Shown here: in pieces, positions 10,246-22,259 of the stretch | Position numbering within the stretch: the first letter of the stretch is position 1 | How the letters are laid out: every line of letters starts with the position of its first letter | The notes under the pieces: model-generated | Seen by the model: only the letters and a program-made list of their open reading frames with translations | Databases searched by the model: none | What the model was told of the DNA's origin: nothing | From: Brassica napus | Lineage: Eukaryota > Streptophyta > Magnoliopsida > Brassicales > Brassicaceae | Length of the DNA: 64,000 nucleotides | Reading direction: 5' to 3' | Assembly (NCBI RefSeq): GCF_020379485.1 | Contig: NC_063436.1 | Location: 12,603,389-12,667,388, forward strand | Translations under genes and position numbers: made by a program

Positions 10246-11716
10246 CAGTTTATATAATAGACGGTTGTTTCACATAATACTTTGTGTACATTGACTGTTA
10301 GGTTTTGGTCGTTTTCTAAGATCCAGAGAAGGCCAAACCAACACTACATTGAATGTTAGTTTATTTCATTTTATTTGAAACATAGAAGCAATATAGAAAG
10401 CTATAAAAGTCTGAAACTTTAGGAAGATCCAATTGCAAGAAAACACTTATTTGTATCCAAATACATTTTCATCACATAAAGTCAAGCAAATCTGTGCGCG
10501 ATTTCCAGGAAATGATTGATGGATCTCCAAATTCATTTCAGAAATTAGGTTTAGAGTTTCGCTACATGTATAAGAAGAAATATATAAAAGATTGTACTGT
10601 ATATTGATTATTTCAAATAAATAAGTGTATTTGATTGATAATACAAGTAGAAAACTAGTATTAAAACAAAAAGTATCTAAAAAAAAGACATGTACATATT
10701 GAAAATATAGTATTACTCTAGAAGAATTTGAATCCCATTATTTTGACCTTGATCTCTCTTTTATATATAAGTCTTCAAGATTAGATCATAATGGTTGTGT
10801 GATCTCGGGCGGGTATCATGACTTTTATTGACCTCCTTTAATGATTTGACTCTCTTTCACTTCGGATTTGACTGTGTAAGCTCGGCATGGATCGTCTTTC
10901 TTGCTTGGGATGGGTTTGGGTCTGCTGTCTATTTTCTTGTCCAGCCGACTCCGGGTCAGGTTCTCGAATCGGTCTGGAGCGAGGTGAAAGTTGCCTCCAA
11001 CAATAGCTCTCCAGAGACTGACGTGTCTCGAGTTGCCATCTAGTTCTGGTGCAGGTTCCGAGCTTAATGTTATGCTTGAGATCGTTGGTTCTTTAGGATC
11101 CAGTTCGAGATTATGATTTAGTTTAATTAAATGTTGAATCGATTGTACAGTGAATATAAATCCACAATTAGTTTAAATAAAATGATTGTTTTAATTTATT
11201 TACAAAAAAATATCATAAATAAACAAGATTTATTGTTTTGATTTATGTCTTTACCCTAATTTAATTATATACATAATACGTAAACAAATACAAATAAATA
11301 ATAATATAAAAATAAGTTTATATATAACATTCAGTTGCTAGTTACCATATTATTACAGTCATAAACTCGAAAGTGTTTGAACCCATGATTCACCGTTGAA
11401 TTAAGCTATAAAGATTATTATTTTTTGCTTTTAGGTCATATTTTATAGAGAATTTGTACTTCTTACACACCAAATATCTCCTATTTGCACTTCATACCTT
11501 ATATTCTTCTAATTTTCTTCTCTCAATCGTTACCATTTTCTCCCATTTGTATGGTATCACAACCTTTTAAGTATATTGAGCTAATTTGATCTATTTATAT
11601 TTAAAAAGAAAATGATTTATTATTTATTATTTATTATAAGATGGGTATATAAGAGAACTTTTTTGGGACATAAGATTAAAGTCAAAATCAGCAAGGAAGG
11701 GAAGAACAAAAAAGAA
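10246..11716. other. Intergenic with a GC-richer patch
   Basis: Mostly AT-rich. At about 10800-11090 a GC-richer patch holds a 71-codon forward frame (10828-11043) with no domain I recognise; it may be a decayed transposon or pseudogene piece. The last 150 bases form the upstream region of the MPDU1-like gene. Confidence 0.4.
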
Positions 11717-13131
11717 ATGGAGTATCTAGGGATCGATTTGAGCTGTGCGATGGGATCTCTCCGGAACGGAGAATTCCCGGAGAAAGATTGTCTTCTTCCT
11801 CTAATTTCCAAGCTCCTCGGCTACATCCTCGTCGCTGCTTCCATCACCGTCAAGCTCCCTCAGGTATATCAAATCAGTTAGATCTACTAATCTCTCCAAA
11901 CTTTTGATTAATAACCAATTTTTTGTTGTATAATAAATACTGTAGATAATGAAAATCGTGCACCACAAAAGCGTACGAGGCCTTAGTGTTGTGGCATTTG
12001 AGCTCGAAGTGGTTGGCTATACAATTTCTCTCGCGTATTGCCTTCACAAAGGTCTTCCCTTTTCGGCCTTTGGTGAAATGGCTTTTCTTTTGATTCAAGG
12101 TGCCTTCTCTTTCTCTCTCTCGAATGATCATCTTTATGGTTTTGTAACTAATAGCTGCCTTATCATTGCAGCTTTAATCTTGGTTGCTTGCATCTATTAT
12201 TACTCTCAACCTGTCCCTATGACAACTTGGGTCAGAGCACTCCTGTATCCTTTTTTTAAAGAATGTTCCTAGCTTTGAGTTTCAGACTCTTCTGTTTTGT
12301 ATTTTCTTAATGTCAAGCGCTTTATAGATATTGTGCTGTAGCACCAACTGTGCTTGCTGGGCAGATTAATCCAACGCTTTTTGACGCTCTTTATGTGAGG
12401 AACAATGGCTTTTGTTTTATTTACTTAATAACTCTGTGTAGGAATACGTTTTGATGGTTTATCTTTATTGTAGGCTTCACAACATGCGATATTTCTGTTT
12501 GCCAGACTCCCTCAGATATGGAAGAACTTCAGAGTGAGTATATATATATATACTGGAATAGTCTTTCTAGATACTTGTGAATACTGTTTTTAGCTTCAGT
12601 CACGTATCCAGAGCTGCTCATAATCTTTTAGTCATGTCAGTTTATAGCTAACTGTCATAGTATAGTATATAAACAACAAATATTTCTATAGATTATGCAC
12701 AAAAGAAATCGTTTCAACCCTGCAGCTTATGCCTCGCATTACTTTCTGTCTCTCTTTACAGAACAAAAGCACTGGAGAACTCAGTTTCTTAACTTTCTTC
12801 ATGAACTTCGCTGGTTCCATTGGTAAGAGGGCTCCTTTGATGTGTGTCTTCTCTATTTTCCAACTGTATTGTAATAATTAATATTTGTTTGCTTACCTCG
12901 CAGTGAGAGTTTTCACCAGTATCCAGGAAAATGCCCCAGCTAGCAGTATCCTTTGCACATTTTAAATCATATATGGTTTTATTATATGCTCTATAGAAAT
13001 CTGTTCTTTTCCTTAACTTGTCCATAGTTCTTACGGGATTTGCTCTTGGAGTCTTCACCAACGGAACCATCCTGAGTCAGATTCTCATGTATCAAAAGGC
13101 TGCTGCAGCAAAGGAGAAGAAAGCCAATTGA
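11717..13131 (+). CDS. Mannose-P-dolichol utilization defect 1-like protein (PQ-loop)
   Basis: Eight exons: 11717-11863, 11946-12099, 12172-12244, 12328-12394, 12474-12533, 12762-12822, 12904-12945 and 13028-13131; all introns are GT..AG and the codons join. The protein of about 235 residues begins [20 protein letters not shown] and ends AAAKEKKAN. It contains two PQ-loop repeats: [20 protein letters not shown] with [20 protein letters not shown], and [20 protein letters not shown] with [19 protein letters not shown]. It is predicted to span the ER membrane several times. MPDU1/Lec35 proteins are needed for use of dolichol-phosphate mannose and glucose in glycan and GPI synthesis; the plant role is inferred by homology. 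The start was chosen at the family N-terminus. It probably corresponds to At4g07390, given its neighbours. Confidence 0.92.
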
Positions 13132-14261
13132 AAGGTAGAAAGATATCCTAAATCAAATACTGGTGTTGTAGGCTCCAAAAAAAAAGAAGAGATTAATCAA
13201 TGTTGCAGTTATTGTTTTTCTTTTGAATATCCATTTTCAAGGATGATCAGACTTTGTTCACTGTATGGGTTTCGACTTGATTCTGATAGTAAGGTAGCTG
13301 TTTGAAGTCTGATTGATTCTTTCCTATGTGTTGTTATGATAGCTAAACCTGGAACTACACGAAATGGTATGATTCTTTGGTACAATAATCAATATCAAAA
13401 ACCCACCCACAATGGTTCATGTTGAGGAAAACTACACAATCCGATGGAAGTTAGGGTGTGGTCTTTAGATCGGAATATATATGCATGTGCTTAACTCTAA
13501 ACTTTGATGACATAATGTGAATACACTTCCTTTGACAAAGAACTTAAATCTCTTGTTATTACCTTTGCTCTACAACTGACAGACATAACCATTCTTTTTT
13601 TTTTGGTCAAAAGACAACCATTTTATGAACAAAGAGAATTTGTGAAATTGATTTCTCCTACAAAACTCGGTTACCTTGATGTTGTATACAATTACTCTAA
13701 CCAAGAATACAATTTACTAAACCAGAACAAGGTATGGTATACATTTTGATACTCTTTGAAAGAATTAGACAACTCGGCTCCATAGCACAGTCATATGACT
13801 CATATCTTCAACTTGCAAAAGGAGGAAACATAATAAATCACAAGGTGTACCCATCTCAACAAGAATTACTTGAACTCGAACTTGAGTTGATCAGGTTTAG
13901 TCAGTGCAGGATTATAGATTCTTGGTATTATTATAAATCGACGGGATTGTGATTTTGTTATCACAAAGCGGATAATCACAATTTATATATAGGCAAGTGT
14001 AAACACAATAGCAAGAATTCATGAATAAAAACTTCTGGTCTCCGAAGTAAAACCACAAATAAATTATTTTATTCTGGCAAACTTGCAATCTACAGAGTAC
14101 AAATAAATACAAGGCGATTCCCCCACCCAAGTTTAAACCAATTGGTCTGAAACTAAATTTGAAAGCAACAGTCACCTAAGTCTTGTATGTACAGAGAAGT
14201 TGATCATATCCATCCATCACCAACATAATTCACAGGCCAGAACCAACAAAGCAAATCATTC
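13132..14261. other. 3' flanks of two convergent genes
   Basis: Spacer between the MPDU1-like gene and the F-box gene, which point toward each other. It contains the oligo-T micro-insertion at 13581-13622. Frames here are AT-rich and unsupported. Confidence 0.5.
13581..13622. repeat. Oligo-T/GGTCAAA micro-insertion with imperfect direct repeats
   Basis: AGACATAACCATT (13581-13593) and AGACAACCATT (13612-13622) flank C, a run of T, then GGTCAAA. The run-plus-GGTCA form is the same as at 16957-16998, hinting at a common source tail. Confidence 0.55.
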
Positions 14262-15544
14262 TTAAGCATCTAACACATCAGCCAGACAACCATCTTCTAA
14301 GGCAACACGTTTGAGATCAGTGATAAACTGATCTCGAAGAAACCCGAAACCAAAAGTCCCATTTTCATACAACCAGACCCGTCCTTCTCCCGGATCGTAA
14401 CTAGAGTTCATGTAGAGCATTCCAGATATAACTTGCTCATGAACTTCTCCATGGAGAGGGGTGATACGGATCCGACTATCCAATATCATCTCTTCTTCCA
14501 CGGAAAACGGAGATCTGATGAAGGCGTGGTTCGGTGTCCAGAACACAGGAGAAGTTTGCCGTGAGAGAGACAAGTCCTCTACTTTTTTGCAAATAACACC
14601 TCCAACTTCATCGTATTTGACCAAATACAACTCCAGGTTCCTTCCCTCACAGAAACCCTGCCGATTTCAATTAATCAACTTACCATCACTGTAATGAAAT
14701 TAACAGAAACATAATGAGTGAAACCAAGGAGGCAGACCTTCCATAAGCCTTGTAGTGGTTTAGCAAGCGTAGGCGAGAAGTCAGAAACCTTGATGAAATG
14801 TTCAGGCTCCCACTTGATCCTCGCTTGTCTCTCCTTCTCCTTCTTCCTCTTTCTCCTTCTATCACCTCCTGGACTCGTCCTATTCGCCAACTGAGTATAC
14901 ATCTCCGAAACAACATCCTCGCCCCCCTCGTCGTCGTCCCCTGAGCTAGATCCTTTCTTCTGCTCCTCTCGAAAAAAACATGGATTCTCCTCAACCATTA
15001 TATGACCATTCCCCATGAAATTCACATCCACAGGGACGAGACTGCTTCTCTCCAAATCGCTTAGATCCACAGAGACACCAGATCTATGATTCCCATCGAG
15101 ATCAAGAAAGCTCTCTGTCCTCCCCTCCGGTGAGATACCCATCACGAGAAACGGCGTTTTCCTTACCCGATACGTGTCGTCGTTGGTGGCCAAAACCCTA
15201 GATCCCAACACGAAGGAGGAGCCCCACTCGAAGAAAACCAGCGGCGGCGATGAATCGGCGGGGTTTGCCCGACCGCAGAGCCGCCAGAATCCGATCAGAT
15301 TCTCCAACCGCTTCAGAGTCCTGTAGAGGAGCTTATACGCGATTCGACCGTTTCCCCATTTCCGGATCTGAGTCTTCTTCCCCCATCTTCGATCGCACAC
15401 GACGTGCCAGATTTTGCGGTCCTCGCGACATAGCGAGGCGAAGCGTTTCGATGTGCAGGCGAAGCTGCAGATCTCTGTGGGTGAGAGGAAGGATAAGATG
15501 CGGAGCTGGAGATCCTCGGGGATATCGCACAAGGCAAGTGCCAT
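14262..15544 (-). CDS. F-box protein (At3g12350-like)
   Basis: Two exons: 15544-14738 and 14657-14262. The N-terminus (MALALCDIPEDLQLRILSFL, SPTEICSFACTSKRF, then REDRKIWHVVCDRRWG) is a clear F-box of about 45 residues, which binds SKP1/ASK in SCF ubiquitin ligases. After it come LLYRTLKRLENLIGFWRLCG and PLVFFEWGSSFVLGSRVL, a conserved plant-specific region, then a charged, low-complexity stretch (GSSSGDDDEGGEDVV, GGDRRRKRKKEKERQ), and a C-terminal domain with GFCEGRNLELYLVKYDEVGG and MLYMNSSYDPGEGRVWLYE. Total about 400 residues. It looks like Arabidopsis At3g12350 as recalled; the target protein is unknown. Its position between the MPDU1-like and UTP4 genes is discussed under findings. Confidence 0.85.
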
Positions 15545-15870
15545 TTTTTTTTTCAGATAGAATGTGAAGATGATTAGCTGAGAGTTTCGGGATAATAAGG
15601 TAATCGGAATTGTGAAAGTTTCTTTCAGAAAGTTTCAAAACCGAATATGCGGCAGCCAAAAGGGAGACAGAAGGTGTGAAACTGGTTTGGTTTGGTCTGG
15701 CCCGAGTTTGATGTTTCCGAATTGTAAATTCACGTATAGGTAAGGATGTAAATTTTCTGATCCATAAATTTAGAGCCAGAAAGGAAAAAATAAAAATAAA
15801 ATGAAAACATTTTTTTTTTGTTGAAAAGAGAAAGAGGTAAGTCCATAGTGTGTTCTTGATAGGAAATTAA

Positions 15871-15893
15871 ATATATATATATATATATATATA
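15871..15893. repeat. (AT)n microsatellite
   Basis: An uninterrupted alternating AT tract of about 23 bases. Confidence 0.9.
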
Positions 15894-16939
15894 GAAATAT
15901 AATATTTGAAATTGAAATAAAAGTATATATACAATCTTGTTATATAATTCATGATAGATATCCATATCTAAAAATTGTTAGCATTCCTTTTCATATGTCC
16001 ATTATACAAAATACTTTATAAACCATAAAGATGCTATTGATAACTCATTAAAAATCTTACTAGAGAAATTCAATGAAAAACATTATGTTTATGAGAAAAA
16101 AAAAATGTAGAGGATTAGCATTCACTCATGTAAACATCAATTGAAAATTTTGAAATGATGTAATCTAATATGATGAACTCTTTAAAGTAGTAGTTTGAAA
16201 CACCTTGATAAATACATCTGCAAAATCTTCACTTAAATGAATTTGTATGTCATCAAATGTATGACAAATTATTTAGAAGGATGATATATTAAAATAAAGA
16301 TGTATTTATATGTGATCATATATTAAAATAAAATTATACATTTTCGTCAGCAAAATTAGCTGAGCATCCAAGTCAACAAAATTAGATGATGTGGTAACAG
16401 ATGTGATGACCGAGGTATGATTTAGCCAAAAAAATAACATTAGATATGTAATTTGATTTTTTTGAAAGTTGAGATATGTTTTAGCACGGCCATATAAATC
16501 GGGTATAAATTGAACATATTGCAATATGTTATATACGAAATGCCACACTGTCTTTTTTCCTATAATAGAATATTTGATCGTTTAATAAACGATTTTCTGA
16601 TAACTATTCACTTTGGATTCGTGTTTTCATTTCGAACATGTTGAATTCAGATTAAATAGTTTTTAGTTGAGGTTAATGCCAAAAAGAAAGTTTGTACTCT
16701 TTGCAAGGCATAACCAAGCCATAAATCTAGTATTGATATTGTGCATTCAAGTTCAATAAAGCAAATTACGGGATTTTGAGTCTTATGTTATAGAGTCGAT
16801 GATCTTGTGTCAAACATTCTTGACAACACCTGGGAAATGTAAAGATTGGTAAGAGGATTATATCAGCATTGCTTATTTTTGTGAAGCAAAAAAAAAAACA
16901 ATTGATAGGTGGAATATGGCCAACTTCAACCTTTATGCT

Positions 16940-16953
16940 AACTGATTGTGCAA

Positions 16954-16994
<41 letters not shown>

Positions 16995-17015
16995 GTCAAA
17001 CTGATTGTGCAATCT
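16940..17015. repeat. 37-T tract plus GGTCA between perfect 17-bp direct repeats
   Basis: AACTGATTGTGCAATCT at 16940-16956 is repeated exactly at 16999-17015. Between them are 37 T (16957-16993) and GGTCA (16994-16998), nothing else. On the minus strand this reads TGACC plus poly-A, with target site duplications: the form expected for a retroposed 3' tail truncated to its last few bases. Confidence 0.8.
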
Positions 17016-17243
17016 ATTTCATTTTTTGAACCAATAAGTCTCAAAAGAAAGTCAAACTTAAGTTGAACAAAAATTCATGTTCTGTGGCAGCATTACAAAA
17101 CATATGGATTCATCAATACTTAAAGACAACGAAAAAAAAGATGTAAACAGATAACTCCACTCTCAACATCTCTATTAGCCCTTTCTACTTCACCAGACAA
17201 AAAAAAGTGACCATCTTCTTCAGACAAAACAAACCTTTCTGTT

Positions 17244-20200
17244 TCAAGTCCCAAAAATATGTCTGTCCACTGGTTGAGTTTCCAAACTCTTAACAACTTC
17301 AATCCACGGTTTTTCTATCACCATGATTGAGTTTTTAGAGAGGTGACCCACAAACAAAACTGGGTGTTTCGAGGGTAAGATTTCAAAGTTCTTTCTCTCT
17401 TTACTCTTACCCTCTAACTGATACTCCTCTAACCGACGTTTTCGGTTTGTACCTTTCCCCAATTTCAAGCCCATGTTGACAAGTTTACCTTCTAGACTTT
17501 TAGATAGATTGCCGTTTGGTAAATCATTTTCTTCATCTTCTTCTACGGGCTTCCCAAAGTCGATTAAACACTTCGCCCTGTTATGCAAACAATATATCAA
17601 GGTGTTACAGTCACATACATGCCGATTGACTAAGCTAAATAAAGAATGAAACAAGTACCTGGAACTGTAAACTATTACAGACGATGAATTTGGAGAAGGT
17701 GAGAATGAGAGTCCAATGACCTCCCCAGGAAACTCCTGGTACCTCTTTGGCAGAACGTTTGTGTGTAGAAGCGACCACTTGCCCAACTGTCTAGCCTCTA
17801 CATCAAAAGCAAAGACCTGGTTCGAGGAGGTTGAGATCACAAGCGCATTGTTATTCCAAGGATGAAAACCAGCAGCTGTAACAGATGCACCATCAAGCCT
17901 TGATATGAACCAGTGTTGCCTGTCAAGATAAAGCCAACATAAAACTTACAACTTCAATACCAACGTCAAAGCAGCATGATTAATCTTTGTAGCATAAATA
18001 GAATTAAGTAGCAAAGCTTCACAAAGTCCACACCTTTGTGTTTCGAGGTTGAATACATATATGTCTCCAAAGCAATTGATAGCGGCTAGCCATTGATCAT
18101 CTGAGCTGGTATAAAGTTTTGTTATAGGAGGCTCCATAGGTGGAGATTCACCTTCATGCTCCTCCCGACATGGTGTAAAAGTATATACTAGTTCCATATT
18201 ACTAACGTCAATAGCCTGCCAACAAAATGTGATTCAGAAGTTAAGAGTATATTCAAACAATACAACTAATTCATTACACAACTCCGGCACGTACATATAT
18301 CCTTCTATCATGTCCTGCTAATATCAGTCGAGAGCAGTCTGAACTGAAAATCATGGAATGCGCAAATGGAAGTGTGGGAAGTCGTCTTCTACTGACACTC
18401 CACGGGCTCTTTGCAATTTCATTCTTCTTTAACTCAAACAGACTGAGGCCAATTTGGTCAGAATAAGCAAAGAGTGATCCGGTGTTGGAGATTGCACTGC
18501 AGATGATCTTCCTGGAATCTCTACTTTTAACACGAACCAATGGCTTTGTTGAGGCACGTCCACTAGAATCAGTGCTTAGGTTGAGCCTAAGAATATCTAA
18601 ATCACTAATACCCTGAACCAGGAGGAGAGAAGTCTGATTGAACACCGACTTGTGTACCATTTGAATGGGTACTCTCTGAGGCGCAGGACATATATCATGT
18701 GGTGAGAACTTAGTGAACTCCTGAATTGAATAAGCAAAAAGCTTTGCGTCATCCCCAGCGGAAATAAGCATCGGAACACCCAAATGAGCCCATTTATGGT
18801 AAGTGAAGTCAACCGGCTTCACTTTCTTGCGATGCTTACGTGCACCACTCTTATCTGGCAACATATCATCCGGAATGGGATCTGCAGAAAAATGGGAGTA
18901 AGTAAATAATATAATAACAAAAAAAGACCAACAAGCTTATGGTACGCATCCGGAAGAGACTCTGACCTTCTCGACTAATTGGCACAGCAACTGTAAGAGC
19001 TCTGATGTCATGTGTATGAGCCTTAACATAACCAATATAATCCCATTTCTGAGAGGAAGAAGGCTCCAAATCTTGAGAACTATTTGTACTACCAGAGAGC
19101 TTGTAGAGTATAACCTACAGATACGATGATCAGACAATTAGAACGTTGACACCATTACAAAAAAAAAAGATATATCTATTTCAGAAGGAAAAAAAAAACA
19201 CTTTCTCTTCATGTACTGGACTATTAACAATTTGTCAAAGTAATTGTCAAAAGGTGAATCAACAAAAACAATCTACACACGAGACAGACCTTCATAATCA
19301 CCTTGGTAATCTTATACCAAAGTCATCCATCATATTCTAAAATTCTAACAGGTACTGACTGCATTATACAGAGATATAATTTACCTGTCCATCCGAACCA
19401 GCAGAAAAGACTCGATTGTGGCTGGGGGCTGCTGCAAGAGAATTAACATCACCTTTGTGATTAGAGTGCGACTCCAAAAGAGTTCCATGTTGACTATCCC
19501 AAAACTGGACAGATCCTGTACTATCTCCACTAACAAGAACTGCACACCTAATAAAAGTAAGCATGAGAGAACCAAAGATCAGCTATAAGAAGAAAGAAAA
19601 CAGACACAATGTTAAAAAGCCAAATAATATAATGTGTACCTCAAAGAAAGAAGTGACCAAACACATATCTCAGAGCTACTTCCCTGTCCTCCGAGACCAA
19701 CTGTAATTCTGTATACTTCTTGACAGGTGTTAACGTCCCAGCATCTTATCAATCTACGGAACAGAAGAAACTGTTACTAATTACAACTTTATAAGTAAAC
19801 ATGGAGATTAAATGAAATATAATATACTCACCCATCGCTACTACCGGAAAAGATCCTCTGTGCATCAGGACTCCATGTAACACTTAAAGCACGTCCACTG
19901 ACTCTAGGCAATGATCTATAATATGTTAACTTGTTTGAGTCAGAGATACGGTACAGCCTGACACTGCCATCATCACAAGCAGCTGCAAGAAGCCTATCTG
20001 AGTGGTCATGATGAAACTCTTCTTCTGAGTCAGAATCATCTTCACTCTCACTTTCCTCCTTCTCAATCCGATGATCAATGGAGAGTAAGTAAGTTGGGGA
20101 AACAGCCATTTGCCAGATTGAGATTCCAATGGAATCTAGCACAACCTGAACAGTAAAGAAAAGAAACATATAACACAAATGTAGGAGAACTGATAAACCT

Positions 20201-20623
20201 TAAAAAAGATGATGGAAGTTAAGTTAAGAGAGGTTCACTTTCTGCTTCAAGTCGAAGAGGTCCCACTCGGAGATGGAACCATCGATGCTAGAAGAAAAGA
20301 GACGACCGGAAGGTAGCCCTTGGGAGCCAGCACGGCACCAAGCAAGGGACGAGATTCTCGAATTTGGATCGCCGTGGATGGTCTAAAAATAAGAAAACAC
20401 ACAAATCAACTCACGAATCCAATTCGATTTTAGCTAAAGAGCTAATCGGAAGAAGAGGACGTACGAGTTGACAGTGCCATCCGACGGCGCCTGGGGAGAC
20501 GAGCCAGATTTCTAGAGAACCGTCCTCGCGAGCCGCCGCGACTTGAGTGTCGTCGGCGCTGTTTGCTAGGGCTACCACCGGAGATGGCTTCCAATCAACG
20601 GAGCTGCAACGGTACTCGAGCAT
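17244..20623 (-). CDS. PCN: U3 snoRNP-associated WD40 protein, UTP4/Cirhin type (POPCORN)
   Basis: Ten exons: 20623-20465, 20382-20239, 20145-19832, 19753-19640, 19547-19385, then near 19114-18967, 18882-18294, 18217-18034, 17920-17659 and 17581-17244 (the last five borders approximate). It starts [20 protein letters not shown] and ends [17 protein letters not shown]40 blades are visible: [85 protein letters not shown] and [14 protein letters not shown]. An acidic insert [13 protein letters not shown] region lies in exon 3. UTP4 belongs to the t-UTP part of the nucleolar SSU processome for 18S rRNA maturation. In Arabidopsis this is POPCORN (At4g07410), required in embryo and meristem development. 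Length and architecture agree with the family. Confidence 0.9.
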
Positions 20624-20663
20624 GGCGACCGACTAAGTAGGGCTAGTACACTTGAGAGGAGGC

Positions 20664-20697
20664 GAAGAAGAAGAAGAAGAAGAAGAAGAAGAAGAAG
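20664..20697. repeat. (GAA)n / (CTT)n microsatellite upstream of PCN
   Basis: About 11 GAA units lie some 40-75 bases upstream of the PCN start codon, thus (CTT)n in its sense 5' leader. CTT-rich leaders are common in plant housekeeping genes. A further AAGGCCCTA-like site on the PCN strand (about 20721-20729) resembles the site II class found before ribosome-biogenesis genes. Confidence 0.85.
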
Positions 20698-20739
20698 CAT
20701 TTAGGTTTGAGGGTTTCACCTAGGGCCTTATGGGGGGGG

Positions 20740-22259
20740 CCGATTTTTAAAACGGGTTCGGGTTTCCTCCATTTCACCCGACACGACCCGACCCGAGTTT
20801 CAATTTACGCAAATAGTTTGAACCCATTTAACTCATTTATGGGTGAATTAGCTTAGTAACCCATTTACCGGCCCACTGATATTGCTATGTGCATGAAACG
20901 AAACAAGAGAACATGCCTATTTTAGGCAAATTTTCCGACCAACGTATTCTCCGTGAACTATTTCAATGATTTTTTGAAATATTTTCCATGAGCTTTTTAT
21001 GTTTCTTTGAAAACAAATTGAAAATTTTCAGTGAATTTTGTTTGTAAGAATTTGTTGTAAATTTAAACAGTTTTTTTACCAGTTTAAAAAACACATATTT
21101 CAAAATGTTGATAATTTATAATAAAATTCTCAACAAGTGTAAAAATTAAGTTTTAGTATGTTGAATGATATGAGGAATGATATAAGATGGTATAAGATGG
21201 TGCATGATAACATGTTTTGAGGATATAAGATATTGCATGATAATAATGAACGTAAATACTTCTGATAATATATGATGTTATTATGCTGTGATATATGATA
21301 TATGGCACAACAAAAACGGTTAAATTTCTTGTTTGATTGACTAATATACAATGAGAGCAGATGTTTAGTTGTAGTTCGTGAATTATTGGTTCAATGGAGC
21401 TATACATCTGCTGATCTTATTTGATATATTGCACATTTTACATGATATATGCTTGGTATAATGGTATGGTCTAGTAGTATGTACTTTTGTGTTGGTGATC
21501 ATGTGTAGAATCGCCTTTACTGAACAATTCATAATTGTGCCTTTTTTCATTTTCAGTGAATGCGGGTGCGTTTAAGATTTGAGTGTGATATCTATAACTC
21601 ATGGGATTAAAAGATTAATTTGTCAGCATGCGACATATACAAAACCAGGGTTTATGATTTGGTATTAGAGTCTCTAACTATCTTCGAAAAGGGGTGAAAC
21701 CTACACAAGGGCACAAACTTGAGAAGGTGAGATCAAATTTGGTGGAAGAGCTACATATCAACATAACTCAAAGAACATTATTCGAAAATGGATGTGTACT
21801 ATCCCCGATTAGGAATATGACGATAGACAAGAAGAGGGGCTATTCAAGAAACTAAGTTAGACTTGTTCCATGGTCAAGGGAGATGCGGTAACAGCCAAGA
21901 ATACACCAGAATATGGTACGGGCACGTTAATATCCCGTTGATCGACAGGAGATTTGGTTGGTCAAGATATGTTGTATCAGATCATAGTTTTATCTAAAAT
22001 GATTTGCTTTCTTGAACAAAATTTCTTACAAAAGAATTGTCCACAAACGAGAAAGAATAAAAGAACTGTAGCCAAACCAAAAGAGACATTAAAATTAAAG
22101 GAGATAAAGCTTACATATTGCCAACAGTTAATATAACCATGTCCCTTCCTCTGTGGAGCTGATCTATGTTCAATGATGTGATACAGATGAAATTGTGTTC
22201 TTGTCTTCTACAAAGTTTTCTCTACAAGCACTATTAAGACCCAGTCAATCTCTTCTCTG
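20740..22259. other. Intergenic with a possible LTR-retrotransposon primer-binding site
   Basis: At about 20757-20805 are repeated ACCCGACCCGAG-type motifs. A purine/AT repeat region (21160-21260) contains repeated GATATAAGATGGTATAAGATGG units. ATTTGGTATTAGAGTC near 21656-21672 resembles the TGGTATCAGAGC primer-binding site complementary to initiator tRNA-Met in plant LTR elements, and the next 250 bases have gag-like base use but no open frame. No cellular gene seen. Confidence 0.4.

Larger units (their letters stand above)
15545..17243. other. Intergenic with microsatellite and long poly-T insertion
   Basis: AT-rich spacer. Contains an (AT)11 tract at 15871-15893 and a 37-T tract flanked by 17-bp direct repeats (16940-17015). 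GTCARCAAAATTAG occurs twice near 16347 and 16370. No gene seen. Confidence 0.5.

Noticed and set aside
10828..11043. 71-codon forward frame in a GC-richer patch
   Set aside because: No domain or homologue recognised; it may be decayed transposon sequence, so it is noted only as part of the spacer.
15250..15567. 105-codon forward frame opposite the F-box exon
   Set aside because: Antisense shadow of the F-box coding sequence, sharing its GC content.
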